Positions 11,401 through 23,744 of a DNA stretch of 64,000 nucleotides are shown here, piece after piece. Position numbers and translations under genes: made by a program. Below the pieces are notes generated by a model. It did no database searches, had not been told where the DNA came from, and saw only the letters and a program-made list of their open reading frames with translations. The number at the start of each line of letters is the position of its first letter. Within the stretch, counting starts at the first letter, position 1. Source of the stretch: Phyto melanocephala (taxonomy: Eukaryota > Arthropoda > Insecta > Diptera > Rhinophoridae); the NCBI GenBank assembly GCA_941918925.1, contig OW799234.1:123527395-123591394 (forward strand). The letters are read 5' to 3'.

Positions 11401-12246
11401 GTATATCTGTCACCTTACTGACAGCAGTATTTTGCCACATGTTTTTTCAACGCCTGAACTTTAGGTTTATTTTAAGTCTCTGAACGGGTGAAGGCTGCGG
11501 AATTCAACTACAATCCCATTTTTAATAGTTTGTTGGCTTCTTCTTTTCCAAATTATGCCTTGATAGCGTTATCACTAGATGTTCACTATTTGCATGTGAG
11601 TTTATCTCACTGTTGTGTTGCAGGACATTCCGTTTCTACTTTTTAACTCATCAGTGTTTTAATAGCTGAATGGCTATACGGAAAAACACCACGAACCTTC
11701 GTTATAAATGTACAAGGAGATATTTCTTGTATGCAGCTGCGCACAAAATCCTCCCAAAACCTCTCTAGTTTTATAGTTTACTGGGTCTACGGTCTACCAT
11801 TACATTTGCATTGATCTTGGTAACCATATCATTAATAAACTGCATCACAATTAGATAATCGTATGAAGTTAAGTCGTGCCCTTGAGTATTGGGGTTAAGG
11901 AAACTAGCTGCCAAATATAACAGACATTTTCATATTTTAATCAAAGGAAGACAATAATTCTTTTTTGTCATTATCATTAATTGCAGTTATTGCTAAAAAT
12001 CCATCTCGTAGCTTATTTTGAATGTCTTTAAAAGCCAAATATACACGACGAATACTATATTGGTTGGATTCTGAAGTAGTTGTCCATTGTGCCATGGGTT
12101 GAAATAGTTTCAAATTGAAGTTCAACATATTCCAAAGGTTATCACATAGTAATGATGATTTTGTAGTAGCTGTTAGGTTCTCTTTTTCGTGAACGGCCAA
12201 AGCTTGAAGTGAAACCTTACTGTTTATCAAGCTATTGAAACATGTT
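11400..12246 (-). pseudogene. hAT-like transposase relic
   Basis: The minus-strand frame at 11937-12245 encodes a stretch containing SSLLCDNLWNMLNFNLKLF and VYLAFKDIQNKL. This resembles the region of hAT transposases between the catalytic core and the C-terminal dimerisation domain. Weaker continuation (YDYLIVMQFINDMVTKIN) follows in another frame downstream, near 11810-11860. The coding sequence stops abruptly at about 12246, where the LINE begins on the other strand, so the LINE probably inserted into or next to it. The open frame that continues past 12246 to 12359 is only the antisense of the LINE. No TIRs were seen. The call is moderate and rests on the pattern of hydrophobic and aromatic residues. 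Confidence 0.45.
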
Positions 12247-13533
12247 ACGGATTGCTTGCATTGGTATATGTGGCGCGATACGTACCACACCAACGCAAGC
12301 GATGGAGGCATTGCTGGGATTGCTGCCGTTGGACTTATTTGTAAGGGAGACGGCGGCAAGATCGGCGATTCGGATGCGAAGCGATGGCATGTGGTATCGC
12401 TTTGGATCGGTTTCGGGGCATAGGAGAATCCTGGACCTCGTGGATAAAGAGCTTAGGGAGGCTCAGATGCCGATGGAGCGCATGATGGATTCATGCACGA
12501 TGAGTGCATGGAGAATGACATCAGTATCTTTACTGATGGGTCCTTTATGGACGGAAGGGCAGGTGCTGGTGTGTACTCATCTGAGTTGAACTTATCCTGC
12601 ACCCTGAATCTGGGGGAGTACGTGTCAGTCTATCAGGCAGAAATGCTTGGTTTGCTGCACGCGTTGGACCACCTGTTGGAATGTCGAATGTATGGGAAGA
12701 GAATTCTTATTGCACTTGACAACCAGTCGGTTATAAAACGTATGCAGCGGATAGATGTGAACTCCTCTTTGGTGCTTGAGTGTGTTCTAAAGCTCAATAG
12801 GTGTGCCTCTACAAATGAGGTAACGCTGATGTGGATTAAGGGACACGTGGGCATAGCTGGGAATGAGGCTGCTGACGAACTTGCGAAGAAGGGGTCTGAG
12901 GCTGCATTCTGCGGACCGGAACCCAGAACTGCTCTGGGTAATGGGTTAGTGCGGGCGAGGATCTTTCAATGGGTGAACTCTATAAACGTGCGAAGGTGGA
13001 TGGAGGGAACCACGTGTAGACAGGCCCGTATGGTGCTCAGGGAGCCACTTGGCAGGGGTGCAGTGAAGATACTCGGTTTTAATCGGAGTATGATGAGCTG
13101 GATCACTGCGTTGATTACAGGACATGGTAACTTCAAATATCATCTGAAGAGGATGCAAATCGTGGATGATGATATTTGTAGAATGTGCCTGGAGGATGCC
13201 GAGACGGCAGCGCATGTAGTATGCGAGTGTCCGGCGTTGGCGAGCGGAAGATTAAGGATCACAGGCAAGCACACTTTAAGTGTGAGTACGATGGGGGACC
13301 TTAGTCTGAGGGAGATGCTGGCGATTACAAAGGACTGTGCGATGAGGATTGTCGACAATCACCAGTCGGCAGTGTGAAATCGTTTTCCTAGTCCAGATCA
13401 AACGCCGGTTGTGGCGCGGGACTCAGTGATTGAAGGTATACTGATCGGTAGACACGAAATCACTGAGGAGCGAAGGGGGTCGAAAAGGAACCCGTGATAG
13501 TAGTGGTCTGCTTCGATATTCCCCCTACATGTG
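12247..13533 (+). mobile_element. 5'-truncated LOA/R1-like LINE with RNase H
   Basis: The copy starts inside the region after the reverse transcriptase (AIRTTPTQAMEALLGLLPLD). It continues through RNase H and a C-terminal Cys/His cluster, and ends with a 3' UTR whose last bases, CTTCGATATTCCCCCTACA, are shared with the copies at 48990 and 16748. There is no poly-A tail. The 3' UTR region is much less AT-rich than the surroundings. The retrotransposon itself copies by target-primed reverse transcription. This copy lost its promoter, endonuclease and RT. Confidence 0.85.
12493..13377 (+). pseudogene. LINE ORF2 C-terminus: RNase H and zinc cluster
   Basis: The RNase H domain occupies about residues 10-135 of this 294-codon frame. 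All four acidic catalytic positions are present: D15 in FTDGS, E50 in YQAEM, D76 in LDNQS and D128 in GNEAADELA, with H118 in the KGHVG loop. A C-X2-C-X8-H-X4-C cluster (CRMCLEDAETAAHVVCEC) lies near residues 230-247. The preceding frame, 12242-12589, carries the end of the RT/connection region and is offset. A frameshift near 12493 therefore splits the original ORF, and the apparent Met start is not the true one. Intact RNase H in a truncated copy most likely reflects recent insertion, not function. Confidence 0.85.
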
Positions 13534-13646
13534 TATATATACGTACTTATTTGAAATGACGTTTCAGCTGATTGACAACTAGTGATGACATATGCTGCTT
13601 TTAAAATGCATTTTATAAATAGCCAAATAAATTCCCAAAAAAGTTT

Positions 13647-13658
13647 TTTACCAACACA
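13647..13658 (+). repeat. Left target duplication of SINE
   Basis: TTTACCAACACA is repeated exactly at 13840-13851 on the other side of the SINE. Confidence 0.8.
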
Positions 13659-13839
13659 GCGTGCCCCGGTGGACTAGACAGTAGTGTACTGGTCTGCTAG
13701 TTTGGGGGTTGCGGGTTCGATTCCCGCAACCTTCTTTTGTGTTCTATTCTTACTTTTCTATACAGGTATCACAAAGGGATCGATATAATGGACCCAAGTG
13801 AGCTGCACAACAGCTGCTTGTTGTACCTTACCTAACCTA
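13659..13839 (+). mobile_element. tRNA-derived SINE with 12-bp target duplication
   Basis: The 5' part resembles a tRNA. An A-box-like GGTGGACTAGACAGTAGT is followed by a perfect T-arm, GCGGG-TTCGATT-CCCGC (13711-13727), containing the B box GGTTCGATTCC of an internal RNA polymerase III promoter. The acceptor strand does not pair, so it is not a working tRNA. A tRNA-unrelated body follows (13737-13815) and the element ends TACCTTACCTAACCTA. The exact 12-bp direct repeat on both sides shows that the boundaries are right and that it moved by LINE-type target-primed reverse transcription. The CTAAC-type tail resembles that of the LINE at 43376-43997, a possible partner. Confidence 0.8.
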
Positions 13840-13851
13840 TTTACCAACACA
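13840..13851 (+). repeat. Right target duplication of SINE
   Basis: TTTACCAACACA matches 13647-13658 exactly. Confidence 0.8.
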
Positions 13852-16747
13852 TCGGGTAAATACCGGCTAGAGAGTCGTAATTATTAATGAACCAATAAGC
13901 TGCAATAAAAATAGCTTTAAATCATAAAAATTAAAGTTACACATACATACACAATTAACAATTACGTGTAAATAAAAATAAAAAAGTAAAAATTTCGTAG
14001 AGTGTGTAGGGAAGCACACCGGGTTAGCTAGTAGTAAATAAAATTGAAATTTCTTATTTAAAAAAATAAACCAAAATATTTTATTGCTATTTATGTACGT
14101 GTTGTTTGTCTGTTTGTTTCTTTTTTCCTCTTTTAAAAGCGACACGATTCTTTAAGTTGTGATGGAACTAATTATTATGCGCATATAATGACAATTAGCT
14201 GGTAAATTTTTGCTACAACTTCTGTTTTAAAATCTCTTTTAATTATAATTTTATTTTCCTTTGCACATACAAACGCACTCACTGACTAAAAACAACAACG
14301 CCAACAGCAGCACTTTCCTTGCTCGTTTTCATCTTATTTATCTTCTTGTATTAACGTTGTCCTTTTAGATGAAACCAATTATAATCATTAATTGTGGCTA
14401 AAGTGTATTTGTGTGATAATTCTTAAATAACAAAAAAAACAAAAATTTCAACCTTTTTTTCATAATTTCTTTTTTCTATAATTTCAAGTGGTGGCAAACT
14501 TAAAGCTTTTAATACATACATAGATACATAGATACATACATACATACATAGAAATGTACATACAAACATATAAAGCAAATAAGTATATAAAATAAAAAGC
14601 GATAAAAAATATTTAAAAAAAAAAATCTGCTTTTAATGCATTTCTTTATGGTAAAAACAACTCATTTCCGCTCCATAAACATTTGCTTAGTGGTTGTGTG
14701 TTTGAATGGTTGGTTAGTTGTTGGCGGTGGTTACCTCAAACTGCGACAATTGCTACGACAATCCTTAGATAATACGCTTTTGATTGTTATGTTTTTATAG
14801 TTTTTTTTTTTTTTTTATTTGGTATTAGAAGACCAGCGCAACACTCCCTAAAAGTTTTCTATTTGAAAAACACATATTTTTATATATTTTTTAAGTAACG
14901 CCAACATCATCATCTTTAAAATGATTATCTCTATTAAAGCCGCGCATTAGTTTCTGTTAACGGTGGCAAATTCATTTCAGTAAAAAAATATTTTCTTTTA
15001 TATTTGCAACTGCAAGTGTCTCGATTCAACGTGCTTTTTGCACAATTTTTCGTCTAGCAATTCTGTTAGTTTTATTTGTACGCAGCAGAAAAATGTACAA
15101 AAAAGTGCAAATATTATTATAAAAAGAAATTCAAAAACTAAATAAATGAGACCACTTAGCCAAACATGGCAAACGCCTATTGTGATGATTATGATGTTGA
15201 GGCCACTTTTATGTTGTTGTTGCTCGTTTCCATGCATTTATTCAAACATTTATTTCACACAACTCCCTGTAGAGTAAAAGACACAAATTTTCTCTTTTTG
15301 CTTTTTATTATTTCATTGTGTTTTTTCTATTATTATTTTTGAATTTTTTTTTTAATGATTGTAAAACATTTGATTGCTTAGGCACTATGGGTGAGGTATC
15401 AAAAATCAAGCAAAACTGTAAAAGAACCACGTATGTGAGTGTAATAAAAATATTGTCTGCCATTGACTTTTTTACTTTCCAAGATATGCCAATATTAACA
15501 CAACTTAATTACGCACCGCTGTTTACCAAATTTACAAATGATAATACGAAGCGAACATTTTCTGTTTCTTGTTTTCATTATTGCCACAACATTGGAAATA
15601 TAAATTTACAATATTAATGTGATGTTAAAAATATAGAATAATGGAATGCCCTTTGCCTAAGAACCACAACACAACTACATTATTCGGTACTGGTGAAGAT
15701 TCTTGCTACAATGTTCTGTTGAAATCTTTGTTAAATATGTATTTATCATTTGTAATTCTTCCCTATAGGTAGAGCCCCGAACAGGTCCATGTTAGGCCGT
15801 ACTTTCTATGTAATCAGTAGCACTTTGAAACCTCAGGGGTTCTACATTTTCTTTTGGCTTGAATTGTCTGGAGAGGGGTTAAAGCATCTAAATTAAAATT
15901 TTGTGCGAACATTTTGTGCCTCTGGTAGGACTAAAACCTGAGGTATTTTGGTTTTTGAAATAAGATCTCTGCCTATATTTTTAATCTAATATTTGTGTAT
16001 TTTTCAAACATCAACACCGCACCGTATTTTCGCATCCACAGTATTGTGGCGGTACAAGATTATTATTAATACAGCATTACAAAACCCAAATTATTCTTTT
16101 GTATTGTACCTACTGTGCGTAATCATGCAGCGTATTTAAAAGAATTAAAACTTTATGTTTACAGGTGCACAAAATTTAGAAAAATATTATCTTCTACCTG
16201 GTGATCTAGTCTTGAATTTATGACAATTATTCGATTAATCGAATCATTTTTTCAAATGACAACCCATTAAACTGTTGTGTTTAAATGAGCATTGTTCATT
16301 GTGATAGTTCACTAAGCTTTCACTTGTCAATAGCACTTGTTCACTTATTTGCAGAGAAAAAAGTTCATTAACTGCACAAAATATTTTTTTATTGTTGTTT
16401 AGATATTTGTTTGGCGTTTAAAATTTTTTTCAGTATCATCTATTTTTTATCTGCTTCTTACTTGATCAGATTAATAGTTGGATAAAAGATTTCTTTAATA
16501 AAACTTTTTGAAAAAAATCTTCTTGTTCGAAATATTAAACATTTTTATTTATATACTAGCCAAAACTGGGTTTCGTTGTTAATTCCCTAAATCAAAGCTA
16601 TTATTTTTCTTTTTAGTAAATAAGTATTTGAAGGCCAATAAGTTATATAAAGTTTTTTGATTCTTCTCCTCTCTCTAAATTACAAAGCCGAAGTTATTTA
16701 TTTACTACTTTTTATTTGACGTACCGAGAAATTGTTTTTGCATATAT
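13852..16747. other. Non-coding, microsatellites only
   Basis: No gene or element could be supported in this 2.9 kb. A TACA/GATACATA microsatellite lies at about 14513-14553 and a poly-T run at about 14800-14816. The frames at 13867-14145, 14998-15237 and 15318-15617 are Phe/Ile/Leu/Asn-rich translations of AT-rich DNA with no motif. The stretch 15770-15990 is less AT-rich and could be old unique or relic sequence, but I recognise nothing there. Confidence 0.5.
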
Positions 16748-18840
16748 AGGAGAACTATCGAAGCAGACCAATACTATTTTGGGGATATTTTCAACCCCCC
16801 TTTACTCCTCAGCGATTTCGGGGCTCTGAGTTTCGCAAAGTAGTTGGCATTTGCCGTAGACTAGAAAACGATTTTTCAGACTGAGATCCCCCATAACATT
16901 CACACTTAATGTGTGTCTACCCGTAATCTTCAATCTTCCGATTGACAGTGCTGGACATTAACATATATCATGCTCGATCTGAATTTTCCTCAGATGATAT
17001 TTTAAGTGTCCATGTCCTGTAAAAACACTGTAATCCAGTTCATCGTACTCTGATTAAGACTTAGTACCTTTACTACTCCCTCGCCAACAATCATCTTGAG
17101 CACTATATGAGTCTATCTGTCTATTCATCTGCGATAGTTTATAGAGTTTAGCCATTGAAAGTGCTATGCACACAGTACTTAATCACACAGGGTAATTCTG
17201 GGTTCACCCAGAGTAGTTCTGGATTCTAAATATCGCTGAAGATCCCCTATTCAGATCCTAAGCAGCTTTATTTTCTGCAATGTCTACATGCCCCAAGATT
17301 TCTTGGGCAGTAGTACCTACATTACCGCCCATAAAGAACCCAGCAGTAACAATACTGATGTCATTGTCCATGCACTCATTGAATTCTTTTTCTTCATGCC
17401 CGAAATTTTACCCAAAGCGATACCATATGAAATTTCTTTGCATTCAAATTGGCTAACGTTGATGTGATACGTATCACATCACATCCTCTGGACCCCATCC
17501 AACTTCCTAAGAGGTCTTCAAACACAAGACATGCTCAAGTGATCGTTGGTCTTACCACCACCATATAATTTCAGTGTGTAGGCTTAAGTGAGTTTTTCCA
17601 ACTTTGACTTTAAACACTGATGCAAAACCAACATTGCTTTCTGTACCCTTGTCCCAATATTATTATTCCAGGTAAGTTTCGTAGCGTTATCCCCTTATAT
17701 TTTACCTTTCCGCACGCGTTGATTCCGGTTATAGAATGAAAAATCCAATTCCTATGTACTTGCTTCTCTGCGCAAAGAACATAGCATCTGCTCTGTCAGT
17801 AGTTATGATCGGTCCATGTTCAAAATATAATTTCTCGGTTACCCTGAGCGCCTATCTCATGCCACCTGTAATTGACTGCACGATTTTACCACTAACCAAA
17901 ATTGCCACATCATCCCCATAACCTTTTGTGTGTATATTTATACCCTTCACCTGTGGTGCACAAGGGTATATATAGCTTTGTCATTCCGTTTGTAATTTCT
18001 ACAATTTTCATTTCCGACCCCATAAAGTATATATTTTCTGAAAGCTTATGAATAGAGAAGTCAATAAAGCCCTGACCGTCTGCCCGTCTGTCCGTGTGTT
18101 GGTTGAAATCAACTTTTAGAAGCAACTATATGTTCCTCAGATCTGTACATGGTATCAATCTCTTGGAAATATCCAGGAATGAATCGCTATTGAAATTCAG
18201 CACAATCGCCCCATAAATTTCTGAGATATGAGCAAAAAACCACGACCACCTCGTTTTTTTCACAATTACAACAACAACATACATACATGTAAAAAACATA
18301 CCAAACAAAAAAAATTACAAAAAAAAAAATATTAAAAATAAGAAAAAATAATAAAAAAAAACTAAAAAAAAATTAAAAAAAATTTTAAAAAATTTAAAAA
18401 TTTTTCTAAAAAAATTTTTTTAAAAAATTAAAAAAAAATAATAAAATATAAATAATATATTAAATAAAATAAAATAAATTTTTTTTGGCTCAGCTGGGAT
18501 TCGACGCCACATATATTCTAACCAGTATATACATATGCACGTCTTTTATATGAGATGAATGGTGATACAAACAATTGTTATTGCATGACTACACGTTGTG
18601 AAGGGTATATAAGATTCGGCACGGCCGAATATAGCACTGTTACTTGTTTTTTCCTTAAGTCTTCTGAGAAAGTTGTCTACAGTTATGTATCACAACACAC
18701 ATGATTAGACCCCTTGGTGCTAACAATGTTTGGCTACTCTTGGCTAGTCTCGAGATTCCCTGTCCCACATCTCATTATCCATTTTACTGTAGTGGCAAGC
18801 AAACTAATATTCGAGCTAAACGAATTTGCTAGGCCGGTTA
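16748..18840 (-). pseudogene. Degenerate LOA/R1-like LINE copy, split
   Basis: On the minus strand, the 3' end at 16748 (TCTGCTTCGATAGTTCTCC) and the following 3' UTR and RNase H region align by eye with the copies at 13533 and 48990. Toward the 5' side, near 17900, the RT catalytic region reads GYGDDVAILVSGK, then DRADAMFFAQRSKYIGIGFF near 17740-17830. A Gly thus replaces the Ala of the usual YADD box. The DINE-1-like element at 17938-18648 is inserted just upstream of the catalytic box, and RT-like sequence resumes at 18650-18840. Many stops and frameshifts make this an old fossil of the family. Confidence 0.7.
17938..18648 (+). mobile_element. DINE-1-like element, subfamily A
   Basis: The copy is complete. 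The 5' hairpin is ATACCCTTCACC...GGTG...AAGGGTAT at about 17939-17970. The conserved block with CGACCCCATAAAGTATATA and GAAAGCTTATGAATAG follows, then an A/T homopolymer tract (18305-18485) and CAGCTGGGATTCGACGCC. The 3' hairpin ATTCGGC-ACG-GCCGAAT lies at 18614-18630, then TTACTTGTT. It interrupts a LINE relic and is therefore younger than it. Confidence 0.75.
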
Positions 18841-21800
18841 TTACTGAATAAATTTGTTAAAGGCTTTTAAGATATTTATACAATAACTTATTCAAATACG
18901 TTTAAATTTCTTTACATACAATAGTTTAAGAGGGCAATTTATTTTCACACAATGTTATTTAATGTTATTATTTCATATTGTTATTCAATATGTAAATTTA
19001 TACAGTGATAAGTAATTAAATTTGTTAAGAATATGGCCGAGAAAAGTTTACATGACTTTCTAGGATAATTCCTCAGCAATAGTTTTACATCATAAGGACG
19101 TAGCTTAGAACTAAACAACTTGGGGATTTGTTTGTTAGGGTGATATTGAAAGTGATCGATATGAATCTGAAACGTGTTTGTACTGTTCCTATCATACAGC
19201 CTTATGATATGCATGTTTTGAAAATAAAAGTATCATAGTGAATGGTGTTATACTCTTAACTTAAAAGGCTGTAAGGATTCAAGTTATCAGTTTTAAGAAT
19301 TATAAATTTTTTGTATTATAGAAAATTGTAACATCACATCAGTGGATTTAGCAATATTCCACTGATGTGTTCACAAAGGTGGCACTAAAACTTAATTGTA
19401 TTTATACGAGAGCAAGTCGAATAAAACCATGTAGAGTTTTTTACTAAACAATTTCTTTTATCTACTTTCCGATATTTCTTTCAGAATAAATGATCCCCTT
19501 CCGCAAAATAACCTTAAATTGTTTAAAAGAAACTACTTCCAAAACTATTTTATAAGGCAAGAAAAGTAAATGTGACTAATTTCGCCCATAGTGCACTTAA
19601 TAAAATTTTAAATTGTGTTTTCTTTTTTACGTGTTCATATATTATTTTTTTTTTACTTGCAATTTAATTTCTTTTTTGTTTTTATTGTTACCCTGTGATG
19701 AGTATTTATTACCAGCTGACCAAATTTGTTCAATCTCAGTATGATTATTTTTATTTTGCCATTATTCTTCTCTCACTACGTTTTTAATTCGTTTAGCTAG
19801 ACAAGTGAGGAAAAGAAACACTAATAAAAAAATATGCCGTTGTTTTCTTTTAACCGTTTAAGCCAACATCTGCTACAAAAGTGTTTATTTTAAAGGAGTC
19901 TACTTTAAACTAAATATTTGTATGGCTGTAAGGTGTGTATGCGTGTGTATATGTGTGTGTGCGTGTGTGCTTGTGTTAGAAGTAGTAAAAGCACAAATAT
20001 CGAACAAAAAAACTATAATAAAAGAAAACATTATCTCCGTGTGATGTCTTATAGCGTTCGTCATCGTTCTCGCTCTTGTATAAATGTGTATTTGTGTGTT
20101 TGTTCAAACGACAATGAACATGTTTTTAGTTCCTTCCGTTTTTGTTTGTACATTAAGCAACTTGTTTATAACATAATTAAGATTTGTTTGCATTGCCGTT
20201 ATTTCGTTTATTTTATTTTTCTGCTTCTTTCTATTATCTTCTTTATACATTTCACTCTTTTCTTAGTAATGACTTGTACAGATCTATGCAAGTGAGTCGT
20301 ATAATTTTTTTTGTTCCTTTTTTTCTGCAACCAACAACATATTCACTTTAATTATTTTTTGCCAGCGTGTGTGTGTGTGGGTATTCTTTTGACATGACAA
20401 GCTAAGATGTTGCAAAAGAGTTAGAAGCGTAAATATAAGAACATTCCTAAAACTAGCAGTAGCAAACAAAAGCAACCATTATAACAACAACTCATGTACA
20501 CTACTCTAACTTGTGTATATAAAAGAATGCTGATACTTGTATCAAATATTTCACAAAGCGGCTAAGAAAAAAAGATAACAATTCCTCTGGCCATATTCCA
20601 TTAGAAATGCATAACAAGTGTGCATAAAATATCATACACTCTCACCCACTTATGCATAAACAAGCGAATAATTCTTCTTAGCTGCAGGCACACCAACACA
20701 AACAAGCAAGTGTAGTTCTATGTGTTTAAGAGTTAAAAGAACATGTTTTTTTCTTTTAATTTTTATTTTTTCTATAGAATATAAAGTTGTCAAATTTTAT
20801 GAATTTTTTAACTTAAATTTTTTTTCACATCTGTTACATAGTTTTTTTGAGTTGCCTTATGTCTGAAGTTTATTCGTGAACATTTTAATATGAAAAGGCA
20901 AGAAAATTGATTTTTTTTTATTTTTAACTTTGAAACATTTGGCAAATTATTTCGCCTTGAAATTTTGGCTTGTTTATGACTTTTGAAAAGAAACATTTGA
21001 TATTTATTAGAAAAATAAATACTGGTGACTTCTTTTGGTCAAGGCATATTTATTTATCAGGTAGATGCAGTTCGGAGAGATTTTTTTTTATATTAATATC
21101 GGCATTTGTACTAAGTAGTAGAAAAAAGTTAGATTTTCTTTTCTATAGACTTTGATAGCTTTAGCTAAAATAAGGTAAAAATAAACTTATTAGGTGCAGA
21201 ATCTGTAGAATGAATTTTCCTTGATTCATGCTTTAAAATTAAAAAAGGGGAGAACATTTGTAAAAGTAAATGAGGTTTTTATTTTGTACGACAAACAAAT
21301 GCTGCCATTTAATTTTCAAAGATTTTGTGATGGAAATATTGTCAGAGGTAACACCGTAGGTAGCCCATAAATGAGCTCTAATTTTGTGATTATATTCAGG
21401 CATTTCGGCCGGTATGTCACCAACGGCTGCTCCATTGTTGTTTTGTTTGTGAATGACTTGTGCTTGTATATAAGGAACCTTACACATCCCAAAAAAGGAT
21501 CCAGTTAGGTCAAATAGCAAAACTACTTCCAAACGTAAGACAAATGAATAATAAAATTTGGTCTCGCAATAGGTTCACGGTACTGCGTGCGGTGTGACAT
21601 GTGGCTCTGTTTTTGTTGAAATCTCATATCAACCATATGTAATTCTTTCGTCTTAGGCATATAGAAACTAGCTCACTAGTCACAACGTCTTAGTATTTTT
21701 TTCCTACTTTACCACATTTGCCAAATTATTTCTAAAAAATATCGCTAAAGTAGGAAAATAGCTAAAAAATAGCTGGCATAAATTTAACAAAAAATATCCA

Positions 21801-22043
21801 AGTTTTCGTATATTTTTTTTTGGCGCGGAAAATTTGGCGTTTTTCTTAAATAATGACAGAAAAAAAGGAAAAGTACAGTCTTTTTTATTACGAAGGTAGC
21901 TTTTATTAATTACATTTTAATTCATAATTTACATATGTGTGAAGATATGTGAAAAAATTCAATATATGTACACACATGTACGTTATCTTTAAAATCAAAA
22001 AAATAACGTTTTTTAAGTATTACCAATTACGTTATATTTATAA
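18841..22043. other. Non-coding, no recognisable element
   Basis: The region holds GT-type microsatellites at 19933-19975 and 20369-20382, and one perfect 12-bp hairpin (listed separately). The longest frames (19918-20295 and 21239-21532) have no motif I know. The first is seeded by the GT repeat. The second (97 codons, minus) has a more ordinary amino-acid mix (GAAVGDIPAEMPEYNHKIR) and could be a decayed gene or transposon fragment, but I cannot name it. Confidence 0.45.
19335..19369. other. Perfect 12-bp hairpin
   Basis: CACATCAGTGGA (19335-19346) and TCCACTGATGTG (19358-19369) pair perfectly around an 11-base loop. No poly-T terminator or flanking gene gives it a role. It may be the centre of a small palindromic element or chance. 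Confidence 0.4.
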
Positions 22044-22655
22044 GTAGCCAAGCCCGGCGTGCGCTGCTGCGCCCCATAATGAATAAAAATTCATTCTGGA
22101 TTTTAATTGAATATCAAGTGCAAGGCTAAAAATTATAACTTTTTTATGGGCGTGGCACTGCCCACTTTTCTAATCACGAAACTGTATAGTCATGACAGGT
22201 AAATATGTGTGCAAAGTTTCACAAAAATCGGTCCAGAGCAAGTACTTCAAAATTATAATTTTTTTTATGGGCGTGACTCAGCCCACTTTTCTAATCACGA
22301 AATTATATAGTCATGACAGCTCAGTATGTGTGTGCAAAGTTTCAGGAAAATCGATCTAGTGCAAGTAGCTAAAAGTGATAACTTATTTTTTATGGGCGTA
22401 GCCCCGCCCACTTTTCTTATCACGAAATTGTATAATGATGAGAGTTCAATATGTGTGCAAATCGGTCAAGTACAAGAAGCTAAAAATAAAAACTAATTTT
22501 TTATGGGCACCCCCACTTTTTACCACCCATAAACACTTGCTGGAATGTGTACAACAACTTCCCAAAGTTTAAGTCTGATCGGCTTTACGGCTTCGGAGTC
22601 TATAGCTAACACACACACACACATACAGAGTTTCACTTTTATATATGTATATAGA
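22044..22655 (-). mobile_element. Non-autonomous Helitron with ~120-bp tandem units
   Basis: Read on the minus strand, it starts A|TCTATATAC and AAAAGTGAAAC (22655 inward) and ends CGCCGGGCTTGGCTAC|T at 22044. This follows the Helitron pattern of 5' TC, 3' GC-rich stem then CTRR (here CTAC, one change), inserted between A and T. The interior has about 3.5 copies of a unit of about 120 bp beginning near TATGGGCGTGGC, with AGTCATGACAG and GTGTGCAAAGTTTCA. There is no Rep/helicase sequence. The same element lies at 38392-39235. Confidence 0.7.
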
Positions 22656-23744
22656 TATGCATACTAAACTCCTATTTAAAAAAATTTTGGGACTTACTAA
22701 AAGTTTAAAGCCAATACTCTAGATTCGCGCTATCGTATGTAGAATTGTAATCTAGTCTCTTTAATGCTGATTTAAATATATCGTAATTGAAGCTGTCGCA
22801 TCGGCCCCTTTAGACAAACTTAGAATTGTTAACACGATTTGTTGTTTTGCGCTACTGAAAATAATTATTTAAATACCTACATTTACCAAATAGAATATTT
22901 TGTTTAGATTTACGTACCACGTAGGTTTTTAGTTTTTAAAAAACATGCCTAATAACTTGATGACACCAATGTCTATTGATTTATCTGCTAATACACTATA
23001 TCTAGAACCTGAGACATCATTTGTAAGTTTCATTAAGAGATGGGTTACTAAAACATGTTTGTATATCGCTTAGCATTTGGTTCTATGAATACAGTTTACA
23101 TTCGTTCGATCGAAATATTTTTTAAATAAATCTCTAAGGTGATCAATTGAATACAATGACGTATGATGAGATATAAATTGAGCCTACTTTTAATTTAAAT
23201 TTTCTCTAGTATAACCCTCTCAACGGTAAAGATGACTTGTATTTTTAATTGTACAATTCAGCAGACAGGGAGCACCTGCATCGATATCTTTTTGTATCGT
23301 ATTTTTAATCTTGCATTACCCAGGACTTAAACTTTTAATGGCTTAACCATGCACAAAGTTTTGATTATAGTAGTTTTTTTTTTATTAATACAGTGCCGTC
23401 TGGACAGAGCGATTACGCTATACCCAGGTTGTTCACTAAATCAAGGTTGAAACGCTGTGCACAAGAAATAACACTATCACCTTTCCCAGTTTGTTTTATA
23501 AGGTCGCTTTTTAGTTCTAAGGATAAATGCTTTCTTTTTTTCGAATCCATTTTTATGTAACAATTATCTAACACCAATTAATCAGAAACTAACTTTGAGA
23601 CACGACCTTAATGGAACATGCGCGCAGACTTAAATAAATGAACACTTCATAGAATGCGTATTTGTGAGAGTAACTTGTCAACCTATTCTAAAAGAATCGT
23701 TACTTTACCGTTATTTTAGGTTCGTCTAAATTTTTATACTCTTT
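22656..23744. other. Non-coding, no recognisable feature
   Basis: This is AT-rich, apparently unique sequence. I found no open frame over 60 codons, no terminal repeats and no simple-sequence array longer than a poly-T run near 23370-23382. Confidence 0.5.

Noticed and set aside
12247..12359. Minus-strand coding sequence continuing the hAT-like frame
   Set aside because: It is the antisense of the plus-strand LINE (TTPTQAMEALLGLLPLD); its openness is a by-product.
13664..13736. Functional tRNA gene
   Set aside because: The T-arm is perfect but the acceptor strands do not pair and no proper anticodon arm can be drawn. The 12-bp duplication shows that it is the head of a SINE.
14018..14034. 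Helitron 3' end (CACACCGGGTTAGCTAG followed by T)
   Set aside because: It resembles the Helitron ends in this window, but no 5' TCTATATA start or tandem unit lies within reach.
17910..18125. Shared minus-strand frame in DINE-1-like copies (KVDFN...HKLSENIYFMGSEMK), also at 24032-24298
   Set aside because: The frame is conserved only because the repeat itself is conserved. It is broken in the copy at 3530-3690 and runs into flanking DNA in each case.
19918..20295. 125-codon Cys/Val-rich protein
   Set aside because: The start is a GT microsatellite and the rest is random-looking AT-rich translation.
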